DNA of 64,000 nucleotides from Salticus scenicus (GCA_963930645.1 OZ005648.1:103050667-103114666); one strand, 5' to 3'; positions 10,310-21,535 are shown, counted from the first letter of the stretch. Translations and numbers: made by a program. Notes: a model not told the origin generated them from the sequence alone.

Positions 10310-11160
10310 CATGTATGGTATTACATGAAATAAAAGTACATTCGTTAAAATATTTATTTTAAATACGTATAAGTTCATAAAAAATTATAAAGCTTTCGCG
10401 TTTTCGGCAACATTGCTATGCATTTGTTTACATTTATAATACTTAAATAAAACGACGAATTTCAATCATATTAAAATGAAATGAAATAAAAATGCAGTTA
10501 TTTAATTGTTGTGCTCAAAAGAAAGCACATATATTTTTTTAAAAGAATGTAAAATATATACATTTTACTATATGATCGCGATATGTTTGTTTACATTTCA
10601 GATATTTCAGTAAAATTATGAATTTTAATTTTATGAGTAAAAATAAAATATAAGTACATTTTTTAAAATATTTGTTCAAAATAAAACACTTATATTTTTC
10701 AATTTAAAAAGAAATACACAATATATGAAGTTATTTGTAATATTGATATAATTGTTTACCTTTTAAATACTTCAATATTGTCATGAATTACTTCAGTAAG
10801 ACGATGAATTTAAATTACATCAAAATGAAATAAAAATGCAGTTATTTAAATGTTTCGCTCAAAAGAAAGCGCACGTATTTGTTTAAAAAAATCTAAAATA
10901 TATAAATTTTGCTGTACTAGTGTGATTTGTTTGTTTACATTTCAGATATTTCAGTAAAATTGTGGATTTTAATTTTATGAGTAAAAATGAAATAAAAATA
11001 CATTCTTTAAAATAGTTTGTTCAAAATAAAACACTTTATAATTTTCAATTTAAAAAGAAATACATAATATATTCAGTTATCTGTAATATTATGATATGTT
11101 TGTTTACCTTTTAAATACTTCAATATTATGAATTTTAATATTAAAAGTAAACTAAATATT
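10310..11160. repeat. Diverged tandem repeat, ~350-bp unit built of ~170-bp half-units
   Basis: Two adjacent copies (about 10449-10797 and 10798-11150) match along their length: AAAATGAAATAAAAATGCAG, CTCAAAAGAAAGC, TTTGTTTACATTTCAGATAT, TTGTTCAAAATAAAACACTT and TTTACCTTTTAAATACTTCA occur in the same order in both. Each copy contains two halves that are themselves alike: GTTTACATTTCAGATATTTC in one half corresponds to GTTTACCTTTTAAATACTTC in the other. A further partial half precedes them. The arrangement is satellite-like, ~170 bp monomers in a dimeric higher-order unit, but with very few copies. Confidence 0.75.
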
Positions 11161-12296
11161 GGAAATAGGAGAAATTAATATTTATGTCAGACTTTAAACT
11201 CATATTAAATTTATTATTTCCCCATTTAAAAAAAGTTTCAGCATAACAATATATTTCAAAACAATTATTAGTATCAGTTTACAAATAAAATAGGTTCCTT
11301 AATAACAGAAATTAGAAGGGTACTAAAATCACTTACTGAATTTTTGGTTGTTGAACTCCAAGTGTATTTTAATTATATTACAATTATTATTTCGTCCCAT
11401 GTAACATGCTGAGTGATTGGTAATTGATCAGCACAAATTAATAATTGATTTATCTTCTAATACAGCTAAATTTTCGCAATCCACTAATCAACAAATCAGT
11501 TGTGACAGTGTTTGTTTACATTGCAATTGATATGTGGACTTCAGAGAATTGTGGATTTTTGAGAGATGATTATACTTCACTTTGCATGAAAGAAGAAATG
11601 TATGAAATTTTGTACTGCAGCAATCAATAATATGCATGTATGTATCATATGTATTTATGTAATCAGTAATATGCTTAATGTACATGAAAAAAAAAAAAGA
11701 TCTTCGGATACAGCTAACTTGTCTTGCATGAAAATCTGTACTGTAGCGGAAAGTAATATGAATATACAAAAAAGTCTGATATGAGAATGGACTCATGATC
11801 ACTTTTTTCATTCTTGCACCGAAAAGGAGGGAAGGGCAGTTGATAAAACACAATCCAGAAAAAAAAAAAAAAAAAAATGATACGTGGTGGTGGGTCTAAC
11901 ATTATGATAGCACAGTTTAAAAACAAAGCAAAATGATTTTGCGCTTTCATGTTTAAGCTACAAATGAAAATTTATAGTAGTACTGAAAATTATTTCAACT
12001 GAATTATTCATTTGAGTATTCACTTGCTGTATAAATACAAATTTTTCGCATATTTTTGAGTAAAATTTGATAGCATATCAAATATGAAAGAAACGCCTCT
12101 AGAAAAGAAACGCCTCTCTCTCATTGAAATCCGAGACAGACAGTTGGATGATGTTCCTTGTAAGTAAAAGAAATCACTGGTATCCAAAGAATTAATTAAC
12201 TTTCGAAAAAGCTAAAATAGTGCTTGCCTATTTTCGCTAAAATGCTAAAGTAATTTTTTTGCCAGGTTAAACCCTGTCAGTAAATATACTCCAAAT
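11161..12296. other. No gene recognised
   Basis: AT-rich. Overlapping frames of 61-121 codons on both strands at 11445-11950 are rich in poly-F/K stretches and lack motifs. A runs lie at 11687-11698 and 11859-11877. Confidence 0.45.
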
Positions 12297-12500
12297 TAAT
12301 AAATACGAAACTTTGAATAAACACCATAAAATGCAAGAACTTGCAACATTTGTTTCAGGTTAAAAGAAAACACAACACTTCATCAAGGCGAATAAAGTAG
12401 GCAAGAGTGCTGCCGAAGGGTCATGTTTTCTTTTCACCTGAAACAATTATTGTGAACTCTTGCATTTTATGGTGTTTATTCAAAGTTTTGTACTTATTAC
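12297..12500. mobile_element. Palindromic element, family Q copy 1
   Basis: Inverted arms of about 70 bp: the left arm contains AACTTTGAATAAACACCATA, ATGCAAGAACTTGCAAC and TTTCAGGTTAAAAGAAAACA; the right arm contains their inverted forms. The ~50-bp loop holds CATCAAGGCGAATAAAGTAGG and GGAGTGCTGC-like sequence. A partial relative is at 20277-20400. No coding potential. Confidence 0.75.
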
Positions 12501-14012
12501 TTTTAAACCTCAGTTCTGTGGTGTTTATTTATTTATTTTTTTAATATATATATATATATAATACTCCAAAATGTTTAAGCAATGATCAACATTTTTTTAC
12601 AAAAGAAAAATTATATTCATTGTTTAAATATGGGGTATGACAGAAATAGTTTCAAAACATTTTGCTCATGTTGGCTTGTTGGTATTTTTAAAACTATTTT
12701 CATTGGAAAACATGTGCTACTACTGACACTTTTAACATGTTATTACAAAAGTTACATTGAAATGTGTTACTACATAAAAACAATTTCATAAAATTTTCAA
12801 TTATCCAGATACTTTATACAGAGGATTAAAGAAAGAAAAAATTAAAATAAAAAAAGTACTAAGATTTTTTTTTTTTTTTACACACAAGTTTATTTCATTT
12901 TAATTTTAAACTGCAGAAATATTTTTGTGTGTACTCATTTTTATCCACTACATAACTTAATGAGATACCACAATTTGTTTCATGTTTTATAAAGATAATA
13001 AATTTTAACAAAATATTAATTATGTTCCTATTTGAATTTTAAAAAAAGGTCACTTTAAACAGCAGACAACAGGCATTGGCTACTGCCTGCTTTCAAAAGA
13101 GTATACTTGAAAATCGAAGGGAAGTAGCATAAACATTTAACAAACATACTTAATACATGATTATTGCTAATTTAATATCCCTTTGATTTATTACTTCTGA
13201 TCTGGAAAATGTATGATGTAATATACACGATGATATTACTTACATGATTTGATTTTATGAGCAATCTATGTATTGCTATTATACATCACAGTTTTTCAGC
13301 AATGTTCTATCACTTTCAATAATGTATTCTTTAAAAAATATATGTGCTCTAATGCGGAGCATGTCAAAGAAGCAACAAAAGACGTAGATTAAGATTATCA
13401 CACGGTACATTTAAACAAATTCGATTAAAAGAAAAATAAATAAATAAATAATAAAAAAAGCAATTTAAACACAGTTATTTCAAATGTAAACAAGATTTGA
13501 TCGATCCGCTTTATGACGTAGTGCGCGAGAAATCTCAAATAGCTAAAAATTCGCGCATCTATGAAATGGCACCCCCCTGACTAAACTCAAGATATTTAAG
13601 GTACTACAGTAACGTTTTTTTATTAATTTTTATAACTCTTTTTCTCTTGAAATATTTCCGATGTCAAACAGCAAAATTTTGTCTAAATTTTATAGGATCT
13701 AAATTTTATTTTTCTACATTTCCAGATAACCCCGTAACACATTTTTGATTATAACTCTATGAATACTAAAGATAAAGTATATAAATAGTATACTTTTCCG
13801 CCCTGCCAGACTCTCAGAAATTCGAATATGAAGTCAAAATTGCTATTTAAAAAATCAAATTTTGCGCTCATTTCAATACGTAGGTAACCCCTAATAAAAA
13901 ATTCAACATTTACAGAAAGTGCGTTTAATTTCCTGTTGAATGGTGTCTATTAAATTTTTCTGCGTCAATTAATAACAAAATAAGATCAAGTATTGCGTTT
14001 TTTTTTTTCCGA

Positions 14013-14061
<49 letters not shown>

Positions 14062-14461
14062 AACAGAAATATATATTCTAATTGAGAAGAAAAAATAATA
14101 TATGAATAAAACTGAGTCGTAATATATAGCAATTAAATTTTTTAAACACAAATTAAACTTTTTAGTGTGATAATAAACAATGTAATATTTCAACTCCAGA
14201 ACATTTCGAATTAATAGGCTGTAGTTATTAAAATACTTTCTTCTCCATGATTCGAATACAATTGTTCAAAAAATTATGTAAAAGCTTTGAAAAGCTGAAT
14301 AACAGAAGTACCTATCAATGAAAAGACCCAAATTAAATTAGTATAATTTTCTTCTAAATAAAAGTCGTCTCCCATATGAAGTTAAGTGTACTTAGAGTAA
14401 TTAGAAATTAAATATAGCTTCTGGTAAATATAGCATAGTGGAATCATTTGCAAGGGCACAT
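12501..14461. other. AT-rich DNA without gene; (TA)n at 14017-14060
   Basis: No gene recognised. Small (TA)n runs at 12544-12561 and 14017-14060. Sequence near 13500-13580 (GTGCGCGAGAAATC / AATTCGCGCATCTA) is slightly GC-richer but not placeable. Confidence 0.45.
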
Positions 14462-14654
14462 CATACCTACCAACATTCTAATTATTATTCCCTAAACTTG
14501 ATACTACCCGCTTTTTTTTAGCAGCAATCTTTTTTTAAGAGTAATTTTCTTCTTATTTATTCGTAATTACCTTTGAAGAAAATTTAACTGGTACGAACTA
14601 AGGGGTGGATACTAACAATTTTACGAAAAGTTAATTAGAATGTTGGCAATTATG
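14462..14654. mobile_element. MITE family D copy
   Basis: The ends CATACCTACCAACATTCTAA and TTAGAATGTTGGCAATTATG are inverted repeats and belong to the CATACTTGCCAACA group. The interior shows the diverged TAAGAGTAATTTTCTTCTTA block. Flanking duplication not clear. Confidence 0.7.
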
Positions 14655-15427
14655 TGATATATGAAAAAATCTAATCAGCAGCAATTTATATTAATATCCA
14701 AGCAAATGTAAATTTTCCTGGATTTTCATCGATTTTCATTTCGAGATAATGCGCCCACATAATGTTGGCGATAAATAGGTATTTAAAAAAAAAAGTCAGT
14801 TCGTGTTCAAAACACTTCCAAACGTGTAAAAATATCAAAATCTTCGAAAATTTTCACGAATCTAATATCATCTTCTTAGGTTTCTAAAAATAAGTAAAAA
14901 AATGCGTCATGAAATATTAGAAGTTTTATTAATCTTGTGTTTCTAATTAAGCAAACACGGTTGTTTACTTTGATAAGATAATTTCTCATATTTTTCTACA
15001 TTCTTCAGAAATATTTTAAAAGAGTCTTTTTTTTCCTCTTTCCTAGTCAGTACACAATTTCCGTAAACAACACATTTTTGTAATCTTTGAACAATATCTG
15101 GAAAAAGAATGCATGGTAATTAATTTCCTTTTTTATAAGTCTGAAAATAATTTCTAAACACATTTTACATTTTGAAGATATTTTTCTAATGTGTTTTTTA
15201 GTTTATAGTAATAAAATATTATACTACTTATAAAATTAGCATAATTTATTTGCCTATATTTTACATTTTAAACTAACTTTTAAATTGAGTACATTAAGTG
15301 TAACTTTTGAGAGTAGAAATGTATTTTTCTGTATTTCATGTTTATATTGGGCATGTATACATTTTCTATTTTAACCTAGACTTGAATTATGCATGGTGTC
15401 CGCATTCAACACCTCGATAACAGAACT
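14655..15427. other. No gene recognised
   Basis: AT-rich, no coding motif or repeat boundary recognised. Confidence 0.45.
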
Positions 15428-15557
15428 TCAGAACTGAGCTTTACGTTACGGAAGATCAGCAGATTACATTCAATCAGCACCATCCTATAGATATTATAGG
15501 AAGTGTTCATCGGATGTAATCAGCCGATCTTGGGTGGCGTAAAGCTCAGTTCGGAGG
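15428..15557. repeat. Palindromic repeat
   Basis: AACTGAGCTTTACGTTACGG and GATCAGCAGATTACATTC on the left are matched by GATGTAATCAGCCGATC and GGCGTAAAGCTCAGTT on the right around a short centre (CTATAGATATTATAGG). Probably a small MITE; no target duplication identified. Confidence 0.65.
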
Positions 15558-15741
15558 CTTTATTGCAGAAGATGTTACCGCATTTCTCACATAAAAATTG
15601 GGGATGTTTTGATATTGAAAAATCCAAAATCTGCATTCAAAAATTAGATAAGTGATTTCATTTCATTAACTTAGGTTTTATCTTTTTAGCTCAAGAGTTA
15701 ATTTCTTGCCTTCTGATTATTCCAGTTACAAAGACATCATA

Positions 15742-15978
15742 CAGAGCTGCCAACCTAATCCGGAGGATTGTTAGTACCGCCCCTTTTTCCACACCAGTCA
15801 TTAGTATTTTTCTTCTTAATTCACCGTAAATAAATTTGAAGAGATCGTAAATGCATTTGATTTAAATACATTTGATTAAATACATTTAGTCTGATTTAAA
15901 CACATTTAGTCTAAAATTTATGTGGTGTAAAAAAAGGGCGTCATTTTAACAATCCACTGGATTGAGTTGGCAGCTCTG
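15742..15978. mobile_element. MITE family C copy 1
   Basis: Inverted ends CAGAGCTGCCAACCTAATCC and its partner closing with GTTGGCAGCTCTG. Internal ACCGCCCCTTTTTCCACACC and the inverted AAAAAAGGGCGTCA box mark the shared MITE core. Flanks (ATCATA / ATGTTA) agree only partly. Confidence 0.75.
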
Positions 15979-16115
15979 ATGTTAAATTACATGATGCAAG
16001 TTATAGTTCAACAAATATAAATTTTTGCAATTGCTTTTTACATTTTTTTTTTCTGTGAAACAATCCTTGCACTGTATGTGTTCAGCATCTGCTTACTAGT
16101 GATATTCGTAGTGTC

Positions 16116-16143
16116 AAAAAAAAAAAAAAAAAAAAAAAAAAAA
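16116..16143. repeat. Poly(A) tract
   Basis: Run of about 28 A. Confidence 0.9.
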
Positions 16144-16267
16144 CATTATACCATTTGAACACGTAATACCATACCTGCTAACATCCTAATAATATTCCGT
16201 AGCATTGTTAGCCCCGCCTCTTTTTCCAGACCAGTAAATTTTGAGAACGTTTTTCTACTTATTCCCA

Positions 16268-16621
16268 TAGTTGCAGAGCTGCCAACCTAATCCGGCAAAT
16301 TGTTAACGCCTATTGAAAAACGCCCCTTTTTGTACACCACTTAATTTTTAGAGTATTTGTTTTCTTCATTCATCGTAAATATATTTGAAGAGAATTACTC
16401 TAAAAATTAAGTGGTGTAGAAAAAGGGGCGGTATTAACAATTTGCCGGATTTGGTTGGCAGCTCTGTAGTTGCCAACTTAGCAAATTTTGGCTACCGGAA
16501 AATTTATATAAAAGTTTTTATTTTACTTAATTAATGAAAACCGTTACAGTTCACTGATTAAATGAAATAAATATTTCTTTTAAAATTTTCCGGTAGACAA
16601 AAAGTGCTAAGTTGGCAACTA
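16268..16621. mobile_element. MITE family B copy 1, inserted in A and split by C
   Basis: The ends TAGTTGCCAACTTAGC and GCTAAGTTGGCAACTA are inverted repeats; inverted similarity includes CCGGAAAATT / AATTTTCCGG. The host words ACTTATTC lie on both sides (left 16257-16264, right 16623-16630), consistent with an 8-bp duplication a few bases outside the recognisable ends. A second copy is at 46819-46972. Confidence 0.7.
16274..16466. mobile_element. MITE family C copy 2, inserted in B (6-bp TSD)
   Basis: The ends CAGAGCTGCCAACCTAATCC and its inverted partner closing GGTTGGCAGCTCTG are flanked by TAGTTG on both sides (16268-16273 and 16467-16472). Removing the element and one TAGTTG restores the start of element B. 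Interior halves TACACCACTTAATTTTTAGA and its inverse are near perfect partners. Confidence 0.85.
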
Positions 16622-16735
16622 TACTTATTCAATCGAAATTGCGTTACGAGAATTTTAATCTCCAAATTCACCGGTGTGAAAACAGAAGCTGGATAAACAG
16701 ATGGATTAATTAGAATGTTGGCAAGTATGATAATA

Positions 16736-16940
16736 CATATCTGCGAACTTACTAATTAATATTCCGGACGATTCTTAAAACCTTCCATTTTTTCCCACCA
16801 CTTTATTTTTAGAGAATTTTTTTCAAATGCAATTACGATGGAAAAGAAGAAAAATCTAAAAAAAAAAAAAAAAATTGCTGAGAAAGAATGGCAGGTATTG
16901 GCAATCTACCAGAATATTAATTAGTAAGTTTGTAGGTATG
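16736..16940. mobile_element. MITE family D copy, adjacent to the nested cluster
   Basis: CATATCTGCGAACTTACTAA and the inverted TTAGTAAGTTTGTAGGTATG define a 205-bp element lying 6 bp from the preceding MITE. An A run at 16858-16874 occupies the core. Confidence 0.75.
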
Positions 16941-17214
16941 ATATTTACTTGTTCTGATAGAGATTTTTTTTCAAAGGTGAATGACGAAATACGCAATATA
17001 TTAGTAGCTGAAAAAGCCATAGTTAAAAAGGTTACTGAAAATTACTTTGAAACTTTATCTTCAGACATCAATATGAAACTTATTTCGTTAATTAATTGAA
17101 AAAATATATTGTTTTTGTTCTTTTAAAATAATTACGACTTTAAGTGAGATAAAATAATCTTTTTAAGATTAAAAAGTGCATTTTTTGAAACAGCATTTTT
17201 TCGTTTTTTTCTCT

Positions 17215-17246
<32 letters not shown>

Positions 17247-17914
17247 GATTTGTATAAGAAAATAATCGTGATAGAAATAGTAATTGAATCGTATTCTATT
17301 TTTAATTCGTGACTTGTTAACAGAATTCTTTTTAGAATAATTTAATTAATTAAATTGCACTTTTGAAAATATCATTTTCTTTTAATTCAAACATAATTAA
17401 ATATTTTTAATGTATTCTGAAGATAAAAAAAATATTTATGAAACGTAAACAGATTCATTTGTGGTATGTAAAAATAATATGCTTAGAATTTTAACTGCTT
17501 TGCATTAATTTATTTTTTCATAAATAAATAGTTGTTTTTTTAATTGTATAATTACATCTTATGATGCAAATTATTTTATTGTTCATAATTTTTAAGTTAT
17601 AAAAAAAAAAAAAGATAAAATACTAAATTCAACAATCTGAGTAATTTAATTATTAAATCATAGAAAAAAAGCAGTTCTTAAAAACAAAAATTGGGCTAAA
17701 TTGCTAATTGTCTTTCTTTTAGAAATTGTTTTTTCCCGAATAACAAAATGTAGTACATATTTTTTTTTCTTTCTACTGTATAATAAGATTAATACTGCTA
17801 TTCCAAAGCTGCCAATTTTTAAAGATTATATGATCTTATTTAAATACGCTGTTTTTATTTATTTATTTATTTCGTTATTTTTTTTGCGCATTAGTTTATT
17901 AAAGATAAAAATAC
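16941..17914. other. No gene; poly(T) 17217-17246
   Basis: AT-rich. A 76-codon frame at 17701-17931 is hydrophobic because of T-rich sequence and has no recognisable motif. Confidence 0.45.
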
Positions 17915-18660
17915 AGGGTGATTATAATTAAAGTTACAATTTCAAAACGCCGTAATTTTAAAACTACCCATCAGAGCGATTTGATATTTTACCAGAGCAA
18001 TCGTGAGGCAATGAAATTTTGTTTGAGGGAGGAAAAAAGTAGTTCTAACATGTTCTTGCAGATGGCACTGTCAGGGTAATGTCAGGGGAAACGGCTAAAT
18101 GGACTCATTAAACAGAGGAACGTTGTTAGCAACACAGTGGAATAGCAGGAAAAAATAGACTTTAAGGGTTTACTACAATTTTTTTTAGTAAAAAGACAAG
18201 AATACGTGTTTACATTGGAAAGAGTTATAGTGAAAAGCAAATAAGATGAGCTTAACCCGTTAGTAGTCGCTAGTTGGTCGATTTGCCGCCCATCGTTCAA
18301 TATTGCCAGATTTTTTTATTCAACAGCCACCAAAAATTTTTAGAAGTGGCATTTGATATGCATAAAACGCGATTAAAATCGAAGAAACGTCGATCACATC
18401 ACTTCTTAAAATTATTGGTGGCAGTTAAATAAAAAGTGCGCAATTTGTAATAGGTGGCGCTGTCTATAGCGACTACTAACGGGTTAATGAAACAAATACT
18501 TTAAGGATAATTAACGGCACATTTTGGAACCATTTTTTTTTCTTTTGCTAAATAAAATTTCATTGCCTCACGATAGCTCTGGTAAAATATCAAATCGCTC
18601 TGATGGGTAGTTTTAAAATTATAGCGTTTTGAAATCGTAACTTTAATTATAATCACTCTG
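17915..18660. mobile_element. Non-autonomous mariner-type element with ~120-bp TIRs
   Basis: Begins CAGGGTGATTATAATTAAAG and ends with the inverse, CTTTAATTATAATCACTCTG, with the TA dinucleotide on each side (17913-17914, 18661-18662) expected for mariner/Tc1 insertions. The inverted arms match for about 120 bp (ACTACCCATCAGAGCGATTT, TCGTGAGGCAATGAAATTTT). The interior around 18170-18245 reads FLVKRQEYVFTLERV, which resembles the first residues of some mariner-like transposases but is too short to assign. A TTAA-flanked element (18252-18487) has inserted in it. Confidence 0.8.
18252..18487. mobile_element. TTAA-flanked element with an E-family core, nested
   Basis: TTAACCCGTTAGTAGTCGC and the inverse GCGACTACTAACGGGTTAA are the two ends. 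The interior shares the family E core: TTATTCAACAGCCACC, a TTTAGAAGTGGCATTTGAT segment, TTGGTGGCAGTTAAATAAAA, GTGCGCAATTTGTA and GGTGGCGCTGTCTA. The E elements at 2304 and 31226 have different ends and a different type of target duplication. Confidence 0.75.
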
Positions 18661-18772
18661 TACTTATCCATTAGAGATGATAAGTATAAATATAAATATT
18701 GTTCCAAATAGAAAGACTCCAAGACCATTAGTTGAGAAATTATTCTTTATTAAGTAGTTACACTCATATACT

Positions 18773-18980
18773 TTAGCCCTTTGAGGGGCAAGGTAATTTT
18801 GCCCAATTAAAGTAAACTGCCGTCAGAATTTACGAAGAAATCTAATAGAAAAGAAATAAAGTTTTTCTTCTATATCATCAAAGTAAAATTTCGTTAAAAA
18901 AAATTCTGGGATGAATTTTTGCACTAAAGGATTAGAATTAGATGGGATATAGTATACCCTGCCACCTCTGAAAGAGTTAA
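18773..18980. mobile_element. piggyBac-type MITE, family G copy
   Basis: Starts TTAGCCCTTTGAGGGGCAAG and ends CTCTGAAAGAGTTAA; one TTAA has decayed to TTAG. Interior GAATTTACGAA and GGGATGAATTTTTGCAC boxes recur in the copies at 28494, 47216 and 62937. Confidence 0.7.
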
Positions 18981-19170
18981 ACACTTAGTATTTTAAACAA
19001 ATGTTCTCAACTAAAGCTTTAAACTTTTTCTAATGTTTAGTGCAACCTGAAAACACCACTTTAATAAAAGTGGAAGTTGGTTGCTGCACTTTTTTTTTCT
19101 ACATGAGTGATCACTGGTTATGTACTTCTAGTGATTTTTGTCTCATTTCTGCGGACGATAAAAGTAAGGT

Positions 19171-19372
19171 CCCACTAGTGGTCGAGAGGTTCTGTTCTCA
19201 AAGCTGGTAGACATGAAGTGACATGTTCAACCCTTTTTGGAGTTTTTCGAGGTCTTCTCCGAAGCTTAAATACGAGCTAGGACCCTTTAGAAAGGTCACT
19301 TTGAAGTACACTCTCCCATCAGGCCTTGGATCCTTACGCAGTCAATTAGCCTTAATCCTAACATCAGCACTA
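19171..19372 (+). mobile_element. tRNA-derived SINE, family S copy (plus strand)
   Basis: The head has an A-box-like GTGGTCGAGAGGTTCTG and a B-box-like GTTCAACCC about 45 bp later. The body (GGAGTTTTTCGAGG, CTTAAATACGAG, TAGGACCCTTTAG, CAGGCCTTGGATCC, GCAGTCAATTAGCCTTAATC) matches, in order, the reverse complement of 22821-23036. Three copies with the same head, body and order indicate one SINE family whose head derives from a tRNA. Its 71-codon open frame is not a gene. Confidence 0.75.
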
Positions 19373-19902
19373 AAATGCCTTAAAAGTACGCGTAGGTTTC
19401 ATCTCCATTTAGTTCTCACTTATAAATGGGTCTTTTGAATATCACAAAGATCTAGCAGCTGTTTATCAACATTTCAACTTAATCTAAGCTGATCCTTTTT
19501 TAGCTTCCTTGCAATCCATATTGTACATTTAATTTTTTTTTTTTCTGTATACCAGAATTTAAACAAACGTTTAATTCCTTACATACAACTTTTGGTCAAT
19601 CCACATATCCCTGACAGTGGTTCTTGTGTCAGGACACGTAAGGTCATAAACATTCAACTTTTTGTGAGGGTTGGTTGCTGTCGATTTTCATTACATTGTA
19701 ACATTTTTCATCTGAAAATATTGCATCATTTTTAAATCTCTCCATCCATACTATGAAACTTTTTATGCGAACTGTGGTTTCTTTGGTTGCATTTTTCAGT
19801 TTCTGATTAATCTAAAAAGGTGAAAATTCCTCTATTTCCAGGAAGTCAATAACTACCTGTTTTTTCATTCTTGATTCAACAGTTTCATTTCAGAAATCTA
19901 AT

Positions 19903-19937
<35 letters not shown>

Positions 19938-20276
19938 AGGCCGCGTATTATAAAATATAAACGTTTTATTTAATTAATTAAAACATGCTTATAGTTATAG
20001 TCTTGGAAGTGGCCCAACTCTTCCATAATAGCTACACTATCTTATTTAATAAGCATAAAACAGATTTTTGGTTCAATGATTTTCTAATAAAATGCTTATT
20101 CTTCAACTGAAATATGTTCATTAATTCATTCATTCATTTCACTTTAGTGTAGCCAGATTGTATATTAAATACAAAATGTTCCCAATCTGGCATCACTGTT
20201 TCACTTTGTAACTGAATAGAGATACAAAGAATAAATGTTTTTGTTTAAGTTCAAAATATAAAAACACACTATTAAG
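19373..20276. other. No gene; (TA)n at 19910-19937
   Basis: AT-rich. Near 20150-20200 a small imperfect palindrome (TAGTGTAGCCAGATTG / CAATCTGGCATCACTG) may be a very short MITE. Confidence 0.45.
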
Positions 20277-20400
20277 AATAAGTACAAAACATTGATAAAC
20301 ACCATAAGATGCAATAAATCACAACAATTGTTTCGAGTCGACAGAAGTCACGACCTTTCACCAGGCGCGCTGAGTAGGTAGGAGTGCTGCAAACAAAGCA
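20277..20400. mobile_element. Family Q fragment
   Basis: AATAAGTACAAAAC, TTGATAAACACCATAAGATG, ATTGTTTCGAGT and TAGGTAGGAGTGCTGC match one half of the palindromic element at 12297-12500. The second arm is missing. Confidence 0.6.
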
Positions 20401-21060
20401 GCAACGCACGCAATAATCTTATCAAGTATATCGAGAATAACAGTTGCCCTTCACGCATTCTGTGAAAGGACGGAGCTCACATTACGTTAACTGGAAACGT
20501 AAATTCGAAATTAAGGATACCATGGTCTCCTTTTCTCGTTTCAAAGCAGAATCAATAAGTTTTAGTCAGAACTAAAGACTCAGTGTGAAAACTGACGTCA
20601 TTAAAAATGAAAGTCGTACTCTGGTAGGCACATCACACTTGTTTTATCTTTTCTTCTTAGTCAGCCTGGCGCTGGCGATTTTCGTTCTACACTGTACCGT
20701 TCCAACGCTGTTTATGGTTTTTTGCTATGGAGATCCCATTCCAAAAAAAAAAAAAAAAAAAAAAAAAGAGTAGGTGGTGCTATTCGAAATTTCTGAAATT
20801 TTGTCACTGTAATCGTAACTGTTGTTTATCATATGACTCTTGAGCGCATACTTCAGAACACCTTGCACCAAACTTTTATTTAGTTTCTGCGAACGGTATG
20901 ATAGCTACGGTCTCATATATCGGGATCATTTATTTATTTATTTATTTATAGTCACCCTGTATTTGCGGTATTTTCATAGTAATGTGTCATGATTAAATAG
21001 GATTGAAATTACTGTGTACAAGTAGTGGTAGCAATAAAGAAGAAATATACTTTTCCCGAG
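20401..21060. other. No gene; poly(A) 20742-20767
   Basis: A 62-codon frame at 20585-20773 ends in a lysine run from the poly(A) tract and has a hydrophobic middle, but no family resemblance. Confidence 0.45.
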
Positions 21061-21095
21061 TGTGTCCTGAAAAAAGGGCGGAGAACACGACCCCT
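21061..21095. mobile_element. Solo terminal fragment of MITE family F
   Basis: GTGTCCTGAAAAAAGGGCGG followed by AGAACACGACCCCT matches the right end of the complete element at 27260-27486. Confidence 0.65.
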
Positions 21096-21100
21096 AGACA

Positions 21101-21118
21101 TACACACACACAAGCATA

Positions 21119-21149
<31 letters not shown>

Positions 21150-21174
21150 CATAAATCAATAAAAAACTACTATG

Positions 21175-21229
<55 letters not shown>

Positions 21230-21231
21230 AA
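21101..21231. repeat. Compound microsatellite
   Basis: (CA)n, (TA)n, a short spacer, (CA)n of about 15 units, then a poly(A) run of about 23. Confidence 0.95.
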
Positions 21232-21336
21232 GAAGAAGTCTTTAATTTTTCTTAAGTGCATGTATAACGTCATTGAAGAAAACGTTATTATTTGTACTAA
21301 ATTAAAATCTAAATTAAAATTTTTTTAGCAACAGCA

Positions 21337-21535
21337 GTATGTTCCCATATTTTATAATTTATTCACGAGCATTTTTAGCCCTGCTTTCTTTTCGCACCAG
21401 AAATTTTGTAGATTAATACTCTTTACTATGTAAAAGGATTAAATAAGAAGAAAATCATTTTTCAAAATTTCCGGTAGGGAAAAAGAGGCGGGGCTAAAAT
21501 TGCTCGTGTATAAACTATAAAAGTTGGGAACGCTG
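21337..21535. mobile_element. MITE family J copy
   Basis: Inverted ends GTTCCCATATTTTATAATTT (21341 onward) and its partner ending AAAGTTGGGAAC. CACGAGCATTTTTAGCCC pairs with GGGGCTAAAATTGCTCGTG. Same family as 26854-27053. Target duplication unclear. Confidence 0.75.

Larger units (their letters stand above)
16170..16729. mobile_element. MITE family D/A copy, split by nested insertions
   Basis: The outer ends CATACCTGCTAACATCCTAA and its inverted partner TTAGAATGTTGGCAAGTATG belong together although they are 560 bp apart. The left part stops at about 16264 and the right part resumes at 16623 with CTTATTCAATCG. Between them lie elements B and C. The flanks GTAATAC (before 16170) and ATAATAC (from 16730) suggest a 7-bp duplication with one mismatch. 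Confidence 0.75.

Noticed and set aside
21003..21245. 80-codon frame with HTHTHT and poly-K
   Set aside because: Translation of a compound CA/TA/A microsatellite.
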